Part shown: positions 10,629-19,621 of the stretch, in pieces
How the letters are laid out: every line of letters begins with the position of its first letter
How positions within the stretch are numbered: the stretch's first letter is position 1
Assembly: GCF_000833025.1 (NCBI RefSeq)
Contig: NZ_CP010817.1
Coordinates: 682,001-746,000 of the forward strand
Length of the DNA stretch: 64,000 nt
DNA from: Myroides profundi
Lineage (GTDB): Bacteria; Bacteroidota; Bacteroidia; Flavobacteriales; Flavobacteriaceae
Direction of reading: 5' to 3'
Notes under the pieces: model-generated
What the model was told of the DNA's origin: nothing
The model's database searches: none
Seen by the model: only the letters and a program-made list of their open reading frames with translations
Program-made: the position numbers and the translations under genes

Positions 10629-11357
10629 TTATTTTGAAGATGAATATATCGTAGCAATTCCCATCGTTTGAGGAAGATGCTTTACATCTTTAAACCCAAC
10701 TTTTCTTAAAATATTGTTTAAAGCTTCTCCAAAAGGGAAGTTTTTTGCAGAGTCAGATAAATATTTATAAGCTTTTTGGTCTTTAGAGAACAATTTACCC
10801 ATGAATGGCATTACATTCTGTGTATAGAAGAAGTACCCTTGTTTAAATGGGAATTTAGTAGGAACAGAAGTTTCTAGAATAACGAATATTCCTCCAGGTT
10901 TTAATACGCGAAGTATTTCTGACAATCCTTTTTCTAAGTCTTCAAAGTTTCTAATACCAAAACCTACTGTGATAGCATCAAAGGTGTTGTCTTCAAATGG
11001 CAAGTTTTCTGAGTCTCCTTGTACCATTTCTATTCTGTTATCTAGGTTTAGTGCTTTGATCTTTTGTTTACCTACTTCTAGCATTCCAGCTGATAAGTCT
11101 AATCCAATGATTTTAGTAGCCTTTGTTTTAGAAAGTAAAATAGCTAAATCTCCTGTACCAGTAGCAATGTCTAATATTGTATTTGGTTTTTGCTCAGATA
11201 CTAATTTTAATACTTTGCGTCTCCATCCTTGATCAGTACCGAAAGTAATCATTCTATTTAGGTTATCATAGTTACCTGAAATAGTATCAAACATTTGTTC
11301 AACTTGTTGTTTCTTGCCTAATTCAGATCCTTCGTATGGAGTAATATTTTTTGACAT
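10629..11357 (-). CDS. ubiE: Demethylmenaquinone methyltransferase
   Basis: This class I S-adenosylmethionine methyltransferase has 242 residues. Motif I is ILDIATGTGDLAIL, and family segments FGIRNFEDLEKGLSEILRVLKPGG and FDTISGNYDNLNRM are present. UbiE/MenG performs the last step of menaquinone synthesis; Bacteroidota use menaquinone, so the ubiquinone reaction is probably not relevant here. The C-terminus reads LPQTMGIATIYSSSK, typical for the family. A TATATTTG box at 11374-11381 (minus strand) is a plausible -7 element. Confidence 0.95.
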   Translation of the reverse strand: MSKNITPYEGSELGKKQQVEQMFDTISGNYDNLNRMITFGTDQGWRRKVLKLVSEQKPNTILDIATGTGDLAILLSKTKATKIIGLDLSAGMLEVGKQKIKALNLDNRIEMVQGDSENLPFEDNTFDAITVGFGIRNFEDLEKGLSEILRVLKPGGIFVILETSVPTKFPFKQGYFFYTQNVMPFMGKLFSKDQKAYKYLSDSAKNFPFGEALNNILRKVGFKDVKHLPQTMGIATIYSSSK

Positions 11358-11502
11358 TGTATTTTATTTTTGACAAATATAATTATTAAAAGCCAAATGA
11401 GAAGTTTCGTTTTGTGTCAAAATGAAGAATAAATGCTTTTTAAATAAGGAAGTAGCTAAAGACAACTACCAATTATCTAAAATAAGAAATAGGAGGGATG
11501 TA

Positions 11503-11533
11503 AAAAAGAAAACCTGAGCATGTGCTCAGGTTT
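11503..11533 (-). terminator. Terminator after the GNAT gene
   Basis: An 11-bp stem (AAACCTGAGCA against TGCTCAGGTTT) has a two-base centre, and a T-run follows on the minus strand. It lies just beyond the stop at 11546. Confidence 0.85.
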
Positions 11534-11545
11534 ATCTATATGAGA

Positions 11546-12106
11546 TTAGATATACATATGGTAGTATTCACCACCTGCAAATTCTAGTTGATTCCCTTGT
11601 TTAAATCCTAGTCGAGAATAAAGTTTCATTGCACTAGGGTTTTCTAAATCTACGATTAGTCCTACTTGTTCATGACCTTGTGACTTAGCATAGTCTACAG
11701 CATGTTTCAGTAAGTGACTACCTACTCCCTTACCTTGTACTTTAGGAGATACAGCTACAGTATCTAAGTAGTATTCTCCACCAGCAGTTTCTGGTTCAGG
11801 TATCATGTCATTATTATATTGTTGCTTCATTAGGTCTAGTACAGGTTCTCTTAACGTGATGAAGTCATCTCCGTTATACCCAGTAATAGATCCTACGATA
11901 TCACCCTCTTCATCTATCGCTACGAAAGTGTTTTCATAACTATATAAGTTACCTGGTTTACGGAACATAATAGTTAGAAAGTTAATGGCTTCTTCGATGT
12001 CTTCTTTTTGGATAAATGTGAAGACAATATCTTCCATTGCTTGTAGCATTAATTCTGGAACTACGTCGTAATCTTCTCTTTTTGCAGGTCTAATTGTATA
12101 ATGCAT
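11546..12106 (-). CDS. GNAT-family N-acetyltransferase
   Basis: This single-domain protein of 186 residues has the GNAT fold. The acetyl-CoA pyrophosphate-binding motif is VSPKVQGKGVGSHLLKHAVDYAK (about residues 133-155), followed by the late strand NPSAMKLYSRLGFKQG. The N-terminus MHYTIRPAKREDYDVVPELMLQ is the usual first strand and helix. Substrate is unknown: family members acetylate amines in proteins, metabolites or antibiotics. It is a single gene with its own promoter-like TACCTTTG box at 12128-12135 on the minus strand and its own terminator. Confidence 0.88.
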   Translation of the reverse strand: MHYTIRPAKREDYDVVPELMLQAMEDIVFTFIQKEDIEEAINFLTIMFRKPGNLYSYENTFVAIDEEGDIVGSITGYNGDDFITLREPVLDLMKQQYNNDMIPEPETAGGEYYLDTVAVSPKVQGKGVGSHLLKHAVDYAKSQGHEQVGLIVDLENPSAMKLYSRLGFKQGNQLEFAGGEYYHMYI

Positions 12107-12161
12107 TTTTCTTAATTTGAATTAGTACAAAGGTAAGAAAGTTTAAGAGAACTCCTGATTA

Positions 12162-13610
12162 TTACTGATGTGCTCTTCGTTCATTTATTTTATCCCATTC
12201 TTCAGAAGCATTCTCTATACCTATTTTATTAGGTTCGAATACAGGATCTTTTCCTTCTTTGCGTTGTGCTACATAATCTTTTAATGCTTTTAGAGCAGGC
12301 TTTCTTAGGATAAAGATAGCGATGATATTAATCCATGCCATAGCTCCTACACCGATATCACCGATTCCCCATGCTATACTTGGTTCACTAGTAGAGGCAA
12401 AGAATACAATGCTTAATATGATGATACGCATAACCCATCTAAGAACAATATTTTTCTTTTTACTTAAGTATTCAAAGTTTGACTCAGCGATGAACACATA
12501 AGACATAGCGGTAGTAATAGCAAAGAAAGTTAGTGCTATAGCAATGAATTGAGAAGCGAATACTGGAAAGTGTGTCGCAACAGCTTTCACCGTATAAGCA
12601 GCTCCTGCTTCTACACCTGGCATATTTTCTACTATATAAGCTCCTGACTCATCTATCACATTATACGAATTCGTAAATAAAATCATTAAGGCTGTTGCTG
12701 TACATACGAATAGTGTATCTACATAAACAGAGAAAGCTTGTACTAATCCTTGTTTTACAGGATGAGATGTTTCTGATGCAGCAGCAGCATGTGGTGCTGT
12801 ACCTTGTCCTGCCTCATTAGAGTATATCCCTCTTTTTACTCCCCATGCGATTGCAGCACCGAAGACTCCACTAAAAGCAGATTCTAGGTTGAAGGCAGAT
12901 TTAAAGATTAAAGCAAAGATGTGAGGAACCTCTTGTATGTTTAGTCCTATAATAACAATAGCCATGATAATGTAGGCACTTGCCATAAAAGGTACAATGA
13001 TCTGAGCTATTAATCCCATTTTCTTCGCTCCACCGAATACTGCAAACCCTAAAAATAAACAGATACCGATCCCACTAACCCACGTATGGATAGAGAATGC
13101 AGAATGCATACTTACAGCGATACTATTGCTTTGAATACTCGGTAAGAATAGACCACAGCTGATTAGAGTTACGATAGAAAAGAATAGAGCAAATGCTTTG
13201 CTTTTCATTCCTTTTTCTATGTAGAAAGCTGGTCCTCCTACGTATTGACCATTTTTATCTACTTTGTAAATTTGTGCTAATGTAGATTCTATAAATGCAG
13301 ATGCACTTCCTAAAAAGGCAATAGCCCACATCCAGAAGATCGCTCCAGGCCCTCCGGCAGCAATAGCTGTAGCTACTCCTACGATATTTCCTACTCCTAC
13401 ACGCCCAGCGATAGCCATACTAAATGCTTGGAATGGACTCACGCCTTTGTCAGAAGAGCCTTCTGTAAAAAGTAATTTCACCATGTGGCGAAAGTATCTG
13501 ATCTGTATAAAACCTGTTGTAATCGTAAAGTAAAGTCCTGCTAACAGACAGAGCGCGATAAAAATGTTAGACCAAATTAAGTCATTTAGTAATTTAATAA
13601 TTTCTTCCAT
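12162..13610 (-). CDS. AGCS-family sodium:alanine/glycine symporter
   Basis: The 482-residue integral membrane protein has about ten or eleven helices and the AGCS signatures FSMAIAGRVGVGNIVGVATAI (near residue 65) and WGVKRGIYSNEAGQGTAPHAAAAS (near 255-280). The family imports small neutral amino acids such as alanine or glycine with sodium. It sits alone between two unrelated genes. The start ATG at 13610 gives MEEIIKLLNDLIWSNIFI, directly before the first helix. The specific substrate cannot be told from the sequence. Confidence 0.93.
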   Translation of the reverse strand: MEEIIKLLNDLIWSNIFIALCLLAGLYFTITTGFIQIRYFRHMVKLLFTEGSSDKGVSPFQAFSMAIAGRVGVGNIVGVATAIAAGGPGAIFWMWAIAFLGSASAFIESTLAQIYKVDKNGQYVGGPAFYIEKGMKSKAFALFFSIVTLISCGLFLPSIQSNSIAVSMHSAFSIHTWVSGIGICLFLGFAVFGGAKKMGLIAQIIVPFMASAYIIMAIVIIGLNIQEVPHIFALIFKSAFNLESAFSGVFGAAIAWGVKRGIYSNEAGQGTAPHAAAASETSHPVKQGLVQAFSVYVDTLFVCTATALMILFTNSYNVIDESGAYIVENMPGVEAGAAYTVKAVATHFPVFASQFIAIALTFFAITTAMSYVFIAESNFEYLSKKKNIVLRWVMRIIILSIVFFASTSEPSIAWGIGDIGVGAMAWINIIAIFILRKPALKALKDYVAQRKEGKDPVFEPNKIGIENASEEWDKINERRAHQ

Positions 13611-13891
13611 TGTGTTGTTTGTGCTTATTGTTGTGTGTTTTTGTAGTACATCTTTTGTTGTTAAGTAGAAATGTACTTGTTTTAGATTTGTGGAAATTAA
13701 GAAAATTTTAAGTATTGAAGGGTGTTAAAATTGTCTTTTTTTAAATTTAAAATCATTCTTTGTAAATCTAACTAACTTATATAGTCAGTTTAGTGAAGTA
13801 TTTGTTTTTTGTTGGTAAGAAATTTAGTGGATTAATAAAGTCGTTTTTTAACTTTGGAGAAATAACTAACAAAACTATAAACACTGCGCTT

Positions 13892-14383
13892 ATGTCACAC
13901 CTAGATTATATTAGACGTTCAGAAGGAATGTCTTTAGAAGAAATATTAATAGCCCGCATTCCTATTGTTTTGGATGCATTGGACAAGGTAACTTTACAGC
14001 ATAAATGGGATTATGCTTATGCAGAGGGGAAGTGGACAGTAAAAGAATTGGTACAACATCTAATAGACTGTGAGCGAATATTTAGTTATCGCGCTCTACA
14101 TATCGCTCGTAAGGATACAAGTGTCTTAAGTGGATTTGATGAGAATCACTATATAGATAATGCAAAAGGGGAGAATAAAGAACCTCAAGATTTAATAGAA
14201 GAATATGTGACACTGATGAAGAGTGTATACTATCAGTTTAAAGGTTTTACAACAGAAGCGTTAGCCTTAAAAAATCAGATGGCTCATTATGTACTTTCAG
14301 TAGAAGAGATCGGTAGGCTTAACTATGGACATACCTTACATCATATAGAGGTTCTATCAGAGAGGTATTTAGATAAAGAATAG
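13892..14383 (+). CDS. DinB-family protein
   Basis: This is a small four-helix protein (163 residues) of the DinB/YfiT-like superfamily. Three histidine-containing helices can form the metal site: ELVQHLIDCERIF, the following ALHIAR region, and NYGHTLHHIEVL near the C-terminus. Members are metal-dependent thiol transferases or uncharacterised stress proteins. I use the ATG at 13892 (MSHLDYIRRSEGM), because the longer GTG-initiated frame to 13793 adds 33 residues that do not fit the fold. Function here is not known. Confidence 0.8.
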   Translation: MSHLDYIRRSEGMSLEEILIARIPIVLDALDKVTLQHKWDYAYAEGKWTVKELVQHLIDCERIFSYRALHIARKDTSVLSGFDENHYIDNAKGENKEPQDLIEEYVTLMKSVYYQFKGFTTEALALKNQMAHYVLSVEEIGRLNYGHTLHHIEVLSERYLDKE

Positions 14384-14407
14384 TGAAGTATAAAGTAGGT
14401 ATAAAAG

Positions 14408-14437
14408 AAAATAGCCACTCTTATGAGTGGCTATTTT
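14408..14437. terminator. Bidirectional terminator
   Basis: A perfect 13-bp stem (AAAATAGCCACTC against GAGTGGCTATTTT) with loop TTAT lies between the convergent DinB-like and ppa genes. The A/T outer ends of the stem serve as the U-tract in either direction. Confidence 0.85.
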
Positions 14438-14447
14438 ATATATGTTA

Positions 14448-14975
14448 TTAGTAACGGATGCTGAATAAACCTTCAGCTTTGTTTTCTAATTTTTCAAAAC
14501 GCTCAGTACATTCTTTGATTAATTGAACAGCAGCTGCTTTATCTCCAAAACCATCAGTAGTAACTGTTTTGTTTTCTAAGTCTTTGTATACTTTGAAGAA
14601 GTGTTCTACTTCTTTTTTGAAGTGCTCGTTTACATCTTGAATATCGTTTAATTTATTCATGATTGGATCAGATACAGGTACACATAAGATTTTTTCATCT
14701 TGTCCTTTATCATCAGCCATATAGAAAACTCCTACAGGTTTTACCTCTACTACCATTCCTGGAAGAGATGGCTCAGTGAACATTACAAGTACGTCTAGAG
14801 GGTCTCCGTCTAATGCTAATGTTTCTGGAATGAATCCGTAATCAGCTGGATATCTCATGTTAGAATATAAAAGACGGTCAAAACGCAATCTTTTTAAATC
14901 AAAATCATACTCATATTTGTTTCTGCTGCCTGCTGGAATCTCAACAAATGCATCAAAAGTTTCGAATGTATTCAT
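14448..14975 (-). CDS. ppa: Inorganic pyrophosphatase (family I)
   Basis: This 175-residue soluble pyrophosphatase hydrolyses pyrophosphate and pulls biosynthetic reactions forward. The metal-binding signature DGDPLDVLVM is present at about residues 56-65. The flanking family segments FVEIPAGSRNKYEYD, NMRYPADYGFIPETL and VKPVGVFYMADD are intact. It has its own promoter: on the minus strand TTG, 20 bases, TACTTTTG (15013-15043), placing the transcription start shortly ahead of the ATG at 14975. Confidence 0.96.
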   Translation of the reverse strand: MNTFETFDAFVEIPAGSRNKYEYDFDLKRLRFDRLLYSNMRYPADYGFIPETLALDGDPLDVLVMFTEPSLPGMVVEVKPVGVFYMADDKGQDEKILCVPVSDPIMNKLNDIQDVNEHFKKEVEHFFKVYKDLENKTVTTDGFGDKAAAVQLIKECTERFEKLENKAEGLFSIRY

Positions 14976-15012
14976 ATTTTTTTATTTAAATCTTATTTCT
15001 AAAAATCGTGTG

Positions 15013-15043
15013 CAAAAGTACTCTAATTACTTGTTTATAACAA
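15013..15043 (-). promoter_or_regulatory. ppa promoter, flavobacterial consensus
   Basis: On the minus strand: TTG at 15041-15043, a 20-base spacer, then TACTTTTG at 15013-15020. This matches TTG-N17-23-TAnnTTTG in both elements and spacing. Confidence 0.7.
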
Positions 15044-15058
15044 GTTTTAGATTAATTA

Positions 15059-17548
15059 TTAGAAATAAATTCCGAAAGATCCTCTAATGGCAAACTTTCT
15101 AGCATCTGGCATATCTAGGTAATTTCCTCTCCAACTTAGATCAAGTCTAAAGATTTTAAATATATTACCTACACCAACATAATATTCATAGTATACATCA
15201 CTAGGTGCCTTGTATTGTAGCCCTGATGCATTTAAGTTTATATTCTCTTGTGATACTTTTCCGTATATTCCTCTAACTCCTACGATCTCACGTAAATTGA
15301 AATCTCTTAACCATGGAATACGTGAGAATAAGCGACCTCCAAAATTGTGCTCTAAATGCAATGATGCATATTGGTCAGTAACAAATTCATAGTAGTTTAA
15401 GTTAGCAAACGTATTTTCTATATTAAACCACGATTGGTTACCAGGTACAACACTTAATAATCCTAATGGTACTTCTCCGAATGTCTTTCCTGCTTCGAAT
15501 GTTGGTGTCAATGTACCAAAGCCTCCTAACAATAAAGGTTTTCTAGCATAGAATTGAACTTTTTTATACTCGAAGTCACTATCTATTACACCTTTGAACC
15601 CTTGTGTATACTTTAAGAACATACGTAGATATTTTTTATCTACATCCGTTCTATCTACACCGTATCCTATTGTTTTTCGTTTAGGTGTATATTCAGCAGT
15701 TAGGTTAAATTCAGACTGTTTTGTTTCGTTAGCGATGATATTATTCTCTTTATCCTCGTAGTAGTCTAGGTTAAATAAGTCTGATGCCGCTCTTAGTGTT
15801 CTATAATTAAACGAAGTACTAAACTTTAAGTTCTTGACAGGTTCTATCTCTAGACCTACTGTAGAAAGATTAATTTTAGTCAACTTAGTATTATCTCCAC
15901 TTGCAAATAAAGAGTTCGAAGCAAAACTTCTTCCCAACACATCATTTGTCTCAGTAAGACTTACACCTATTTGCTCTATATCTCTACGATTCCCTCCGAA
16001 TAAGATTAATCTACTATCGTTGTGCAATAGTACTTTAGCACTGATACCGTATTTAAACTGATTGTCTTTAAATCCATATGCACCATATCCTTCTAATCTC
16101 CATTTGTCATTTGGTCCAAAGTAAGTTCTTCCACCAGCACGTAAACGCAATCCTTCTATATCATTATAACCAAATGTAGAAAAGATAGGTCCGTAGTCAA
16201 ATTTATACTTATCAATATTATAGTAGTTACTTGCTATAGTAGATGATAGATCAAATAGAAACTTAAACTTAGGTACTGTTTTTAATGTATCTAGCATTTT
16301 ATAGATTCCTAGTTCGTCTTTACTTAATGATTCAAAGCGATAACTTTTCCAGAAGTCTTCATCTCTCTTATAGATTCCTTCATCATATACATTCACATTC
16401 TTTTGATAGAATTCATCAGGATGCTCTATGTCAAATTTGTGATGTTTATAGATAGAAGTACGTTTACCATAGACCCCTTTAGACTTCTCTCTTTTAGAAA
16501 GGGCAAAGTCAGACATGAAGTGATCTTTAGTCAATAGGAATACAGAATCATTTAGAACATCGAACTCTTGCTCTATATAGATCTCTTTTACCCAGTTAAT
16601 ATTCGCATCTCTACTCGCTTCCATATTGATCTTCTTGATTGCGAATGTAGAGTCGTTTACCCAGAAGTCTCCTTTGAATGTTAGTTCTCCTTTACGTCTA
16701 GGATAGTACACGATATTAAAGCACCATTTATCATCTATATATGCACTATCAGCTAGTACATAGTTATACACATTAATACCTGTACGAGATAGTGGACTGA
16801 CGAAGTCTTTGTCGAATATCTTGATATAGTTGTTATAGATATTATACTCAGCGTATAAGTCTTTAACGAACTCGATGATATGTTGATTCGTATCAAAACC
16901 TGAGTTTTTGTTTCCTAAGGTTTTTTCGATTTTCTTACCGTTTCTATTATCACCATATACCTGACCTATATTTTCATTGATAAAAATAGGTAAGTATGTC
17001 TTTCCAGTAATGCGGTTGGTATCTATTTGTTCGAAGATGAACTCCATACCTCTGAATAGTTTTTTCTTCTGGTATGCACTATCTATACTGTTTAAATCAA
17101 ATTCTACTTTCTCGTATTTATCATACTCGTATTGAGAGAACATGTATAAACCATTCTTGCGTTTACGCTCCCATATTTTACGTAGAATATCTAAGGCAGG
17201 GTTATTCTTCTTAGAAGTTTTACCAGCATAGATTTTAACTTCATCTAAGGTGTTGTCATCTTGTAGAACGACTTTTAGATCTAGATTCGTTTTTCCCTCT
17301 AACGGAATTTCAAGTGTTTTATAACCCACGAAAGATACCACTAGGGTAGTATAGGTCTTAGTAGACTCTAAGTAGAACTTACCAGATTCATTAGCAATAA
17401 CTCCGTCAGTAGAGTTTTTAAAGTAAACGCTAGCAAATGGTACCTCTAAGTTGTTTTCGTCAATTATTTTCCCACTTACTTTGGTTTGTCCCCAACTAAA
17501 TACCGAAACGAGTAGAAATAGTAATAAAAACTTAACTTTATTTTTCAT
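15059..17548 (-). CDS. Outer-membrane protein with carboxypeptidase-regulatory-like domain and DUF5686
   Basis: This secreted protein of 829 residues begins with the signal peptide MKNKVKFLLLFLLVSVFSWGQ. A carboxypeptidase-regulatory-like domain of about 80 residues follows (KVSGKIIDENNLEVPFASVYF..., FVGYKTLEIPLEG), as in the N-terminal plug-side domain of many TonB-dependent proteins. A long DUF5686 region then covers about residues 110-829 and ends in a barrel-like, aromatic terminus (RGSFGIYF). This combination is common and conserved in Bacteroidota, but its function is unknown; an outer-membrane barrel is likely. It is not a TonB receptor: no plug domain is visible. Confidence 0.85.
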   Translation of the reverse strand: MKNKVKFLLLFLLVSVFSWGQTKVSGKIIDENNLEVPFASVYFKNSTDGVIANESGKFYLESTKTYTTLVVSFVGYKTLEIPLEGKTNLDLKVVLQDDNTLDEVKIYAGKTSKKNNPALDILRKIWERKRKNGLYMFSQYEYDKYEKVEFDLNSIDSAYQKKKLFRGMEFIFEQIDTNRITGKTYLPIFINENIGQVYGDNRNGKKIEKTLGNKNSGFDTNQHIIEFVKDLYAEYNIYNNYIKIFDKDFVSPLSRTGINVYNYVLADSAYIDDKWCFNIVYYPRRKGELTFKGDFWVNDSTFAIKKINMEASRDANINWVKEIYIEQEFDVLNDSVFLLTKDHFMSDFALSKREKSKGVYGKRTSIYKHHKFDIEHPDEFYQKNVNVYDEGIYKRDEDFWKSYRFESLSKDELGIYKMLDTLKTVPKFKFLFDLSSTIASNYYNIDKYKFDYGPIFSTFGYNDIEGLRLRAGGRTYFGPNDKWRLEGYGAYGFKDNQFKYGISAKVLLHNDSRLILFGGNRRDIEQIGVSLTETNDVLGRSFASNSLFASGDNTKLTKINLSTVGLEIEPVKNLKFSTSFNYRTLRAASDLFNLDYYEDKENNIIANETKQSEFNLTAEYTPKRKTIGYGVDRTDVDKKYLRMFLKYTQGFKGVIDSDFEYKKVQFYARKPLLLGGFGTLTPTFEAGKTFGEVPLGLLSVVPGNQSWFNIENTFANLNYYEFVTDQYASLHLEHNFGGRLFSRIPWLRDFNLREIVGVRGIYGKVSQENINLNASGLQYKAPSDVYYEYYVGVGNIFKIFRLDLSWRGNYLDMPDARKFAIRGSFGIYF

Positions 17549-17565
17549 AGCAAAGTAGTATTCAT

Positions 17566-17600
17566 AAAAAAAGACTCCATCTTAGCATAAGATGGAGTCT
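17566..17600 (-). terminator. Terminator after pdhB
   Basis: A stem of AGACTCCATCTTA against AAGATGGAGTCT is followed by a seven-T run on the minus strand, directly after the pdhB stop. Confidence 0.88.
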
Positions 17601-17621
17601 ATCAAATATACGTTATTTTTT

Positions 17622-18599
17622 TTACTTGTAAAGTACTTTTTTCACAGCTTTCACTACATCGTTAGCGTTAGGTAGCCACTCTTGTAGTAATACTGGTGAA
17701 TATGGTGCTGGTGTATCAGCAGTCGTGATTCTTTGGATAGGAGCATCTAGATGATCGAATGCTTGCTCTTGTACCATATAAGTAATTTCAGAAGAAATAC
17801 TTCCAAATGGCCAAGCCTCCTCTAGAATTACTAGACGGTTTGTTTTCTTAACAGACTTAAGAATAGCCTCTTGATCTAATGGACGTACAGTACGTAAGTC
17901 AATAATCTCACAAGAGATACCTTCTTGAGCTAATTCGTCAGCAGCTTTATAAGCTTCTTTGATGATTTTACCAAAAGAAACGATAGTTACATCAGTACCT
18001 TCTCTCTTAATATCAGCTACTCCTAATGGGATAGTGTATTCTCCTTCTGGCACTTCACCTTTATCACCATACATTTGCTCAGACTCCATGAAGATAACAG
18101 GGTCATTATCACGGATAGCCGCTTTTAATAATCCTTTACAGTCATATACGTTAGATGGTACTACTACTTTTAATCCAGGTACATTAGCATACCAGTTTTC
18201 AAAAGCTTGTGAGTGAGTTGCACCTAATTGTCCTGCAGATGCAGTAGGTCCACGGAATACGATAGGAATATTAAATTGACCACCAGACATCTGACGCATC
18301 TTAGCAGCGTTATTTATAATTTGGTCGATTCCTACTAAAGAGAAGTTGAAAGTCATAAACTCAACGATAGGACGGTTACCATTCATTGCAGATCCAACTG
18401 CAATACCAGCAAATCCTAACTCAGCAATCGGAGCATCGATAACACGTTTTGGACCGAATTCGTCCAACATACCTTTAGAAGCTTTATAAGCACCGTTATA
18501 TTCAGCTACTTCTTCACCTATTAAATATATTGATTCGTCGCGACGCATTTCTTCGCTCATCGCTTCACACACGGCCTCTCTAAATTGAATCGTTCTCAT
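17622..18599 (-). CDS. pdhB: Pyruvate dehydrogenase E1 component, beta subunit
   Basis: The 325-residue transketolase-like beta chain of the heterotetrameric 2-oxo acid dehydrogenase E1 contains the thiamine-diphosphate-side segment EEVAEYNGAYKASKGMLDEFGPKRVIDAPIAELGFAGIAVG and the C-terminal domain IDLRTVRPLDQEAILKSVKKT. With the alpha chain it decarboxylates pyruvate and reductively acetylates E2-lipoyl. The E1-alpha gene and E2/E3 are not in this window, so the subunit is encoded apart from them. Branched-chain 2-oxo acid dehydrogenase E1-beta is the main alternative; similarity to flavobacterial PdhB favours pyruvate. Confidence 0.9.
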   Translation of the reverse strand: MRTIQFREAVCEAMSEEMRRDESIYLIGEEVAEYNGAYKASKGMLDEFGPKRVIDAPIAELGFAGIAVGSAMNGNRPIVEFMTFNFSLVGIDQIINNAAKMRQMSGGQFNIPIVFRGPTASAGQLGATHSQAFENWYANVPGLKVVVPSNVYDCKGLLKAAIRDNDPVIFMESEQMYGDKGEVPEGEYTIPLGVADIKREGTDVTIVSFGKIIKEAYKAADELAQEGISCEIIDLRTVRPLDQEAILKSVKKTNRLVILEEAWPFGSISSEITYMVQEQAFDHLDAPIQRITTADTPAPYSPVLLQEWLPNANDVVKAVKKVLYK

Positions 18600-18902
18600 A
18601 ATTTTCTATTTTGTGTAATTAATTTACGAAAGCAAAAATAGGAAAAAATATCTTTATCTTGAGTATCTGTTTTATTGTTTTATAGGTTTTAACCTTACGA
18701 ATCCGTTTTTATTATATTTTTTACATCCTACTTTATTTCTGATTTACAATTCTTTAATATTATACACCTTTAATTGAAGGTGTTGTAGTATTTTGGCTTT
18801 TATATACGCTCATTTATCCCTAGTGTAGTAGTTATAATAGTGTAAGGGGATGTAAAGGAGATAAAAAAAGAACCCCTTCTAGATGACTAGAAGGGCTAAG
18901 CA
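18600..18902. other. Intergenic region, no gene seen
   Basis: This AT-rich stretch upstream of pdhB has no plausible reading frame. It contains a 7-bp inverted repeat, ACACCTT / AAGGTGT, at 18764-18783 and the downstream terminator of the acetyltransferase gene. On the minus strand TATTTTTG at 18633-18640 may be the pdhB -7 element. Confidence 0.6.
18862..18897 (-). terminator. Terminator after the RimJ/RimL-type acetyltransferase
   Basis: A 9-bp stem, CCCTTCTAG / CTAGAAGGG, has a four-base loop and a following T-run on the minus strand, just after the stop at 18903. Confidence 0.87.
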
Positions 18903-19448
18903 TTATTTTTGAGACTGTAACCAGTCTTCATATTTTAATCTTGTGATTACTTCGATACGATCGTCTTTAAAGTATTTGTCGTATCTGTTTTCTGATTTAT
19001 AAGCGAATGTAAATCCACATTTAGACTGAGCGCGTAGTGATTTCATATTCTCTTCATAGAATCCGCACCATAGGTCTACCATCTTTAGGTCTACAAATGC
19101 ATGTTTGATTAATCGGTCAAGAGCCTCCGGGAGATAACCTTTGCCCCAATGTGGTACACCTATCCAATAAGCTACTTCTGCTTCGTTTTCAGAAATGTCA
19201 AAGTTACTGTTTTCTCCAATTAATAATCCGATACATCCTATTGCTTCATTGGTGTCTTTTAGAGCTACGGCGTATATCTCAGGGTGTGCAAATTCGTTGT
19301 TGATTACTGCTTTACTTTCCTCTACACTTTTATGTGCAGGCCAACCTGCTGCTGGGCCTACTTGCTCGTCTTTTGCGTATAAATATAAACTCTCTGCATC
19401 TGACTCTTCCCAAGGGCGCAAAATCAATCTTTCTGTTTCTAGTCTCAT
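18903..19448 (-). CDS. RimJ/RimL-type GNAT acetyltransferase
   Basis: This 181-residue GNAT protein starts MRLETERLILRPWEESDAESLY, the hallmark first strand of the RimJ/RimL branch. AEVAYWIGVPHWGKGYLPEALDRLIKHAF carries the acetyl-CoA-binding loop. RimJ/RimL relatives acetylate protein N-termini or small amines; which applies here is unknown. A TACTTTTG box at 19511-19518 on the minus strand is a plausible promoter element about 60 bases upstream. The neighbouring AraC-type regulator is divergent, so regulation by it is possible but unproven. Confidence 0.88.
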   Translation of the reverse strand: MRLETERLILRPWEESDAESLYLYAKDEQVGPAAGWPAHKSVEESKAVINNEFAHPEIYAVALKDTNEAIGCIGLLIGENSNFDISENEAEVAYWIGVPHWGKGYLPEALDRLIKHAFVDLKMVDLWCGFYEENMKSLRAQSKCGFTFAYKSENRYDKYFKDDRIEVITRLKYEDWLQSQK

Positions 19449-19621
19449 CTTCTTTTCATTTTGTGTACTCTTGTTTTTTGTTTGTAAGAGTACTTGTTAT
19501 TATTCTGATGCAAAAGTAGGTGGATGACATGAGTCTGAGTGTATGATTATTTTAGAAGAAAATGTAATTTTAGAAACTAAATTTGTTTATTTGTATTGTA
19601 TTCTAGTTTTATTGTGTGTTT

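Noticed and set aside
13793..13891. N-terminal extension of the DinB-like protein
   Set aside because: A GTG start and 33 atypical residues; the ATG at 13892 matches the domain start.
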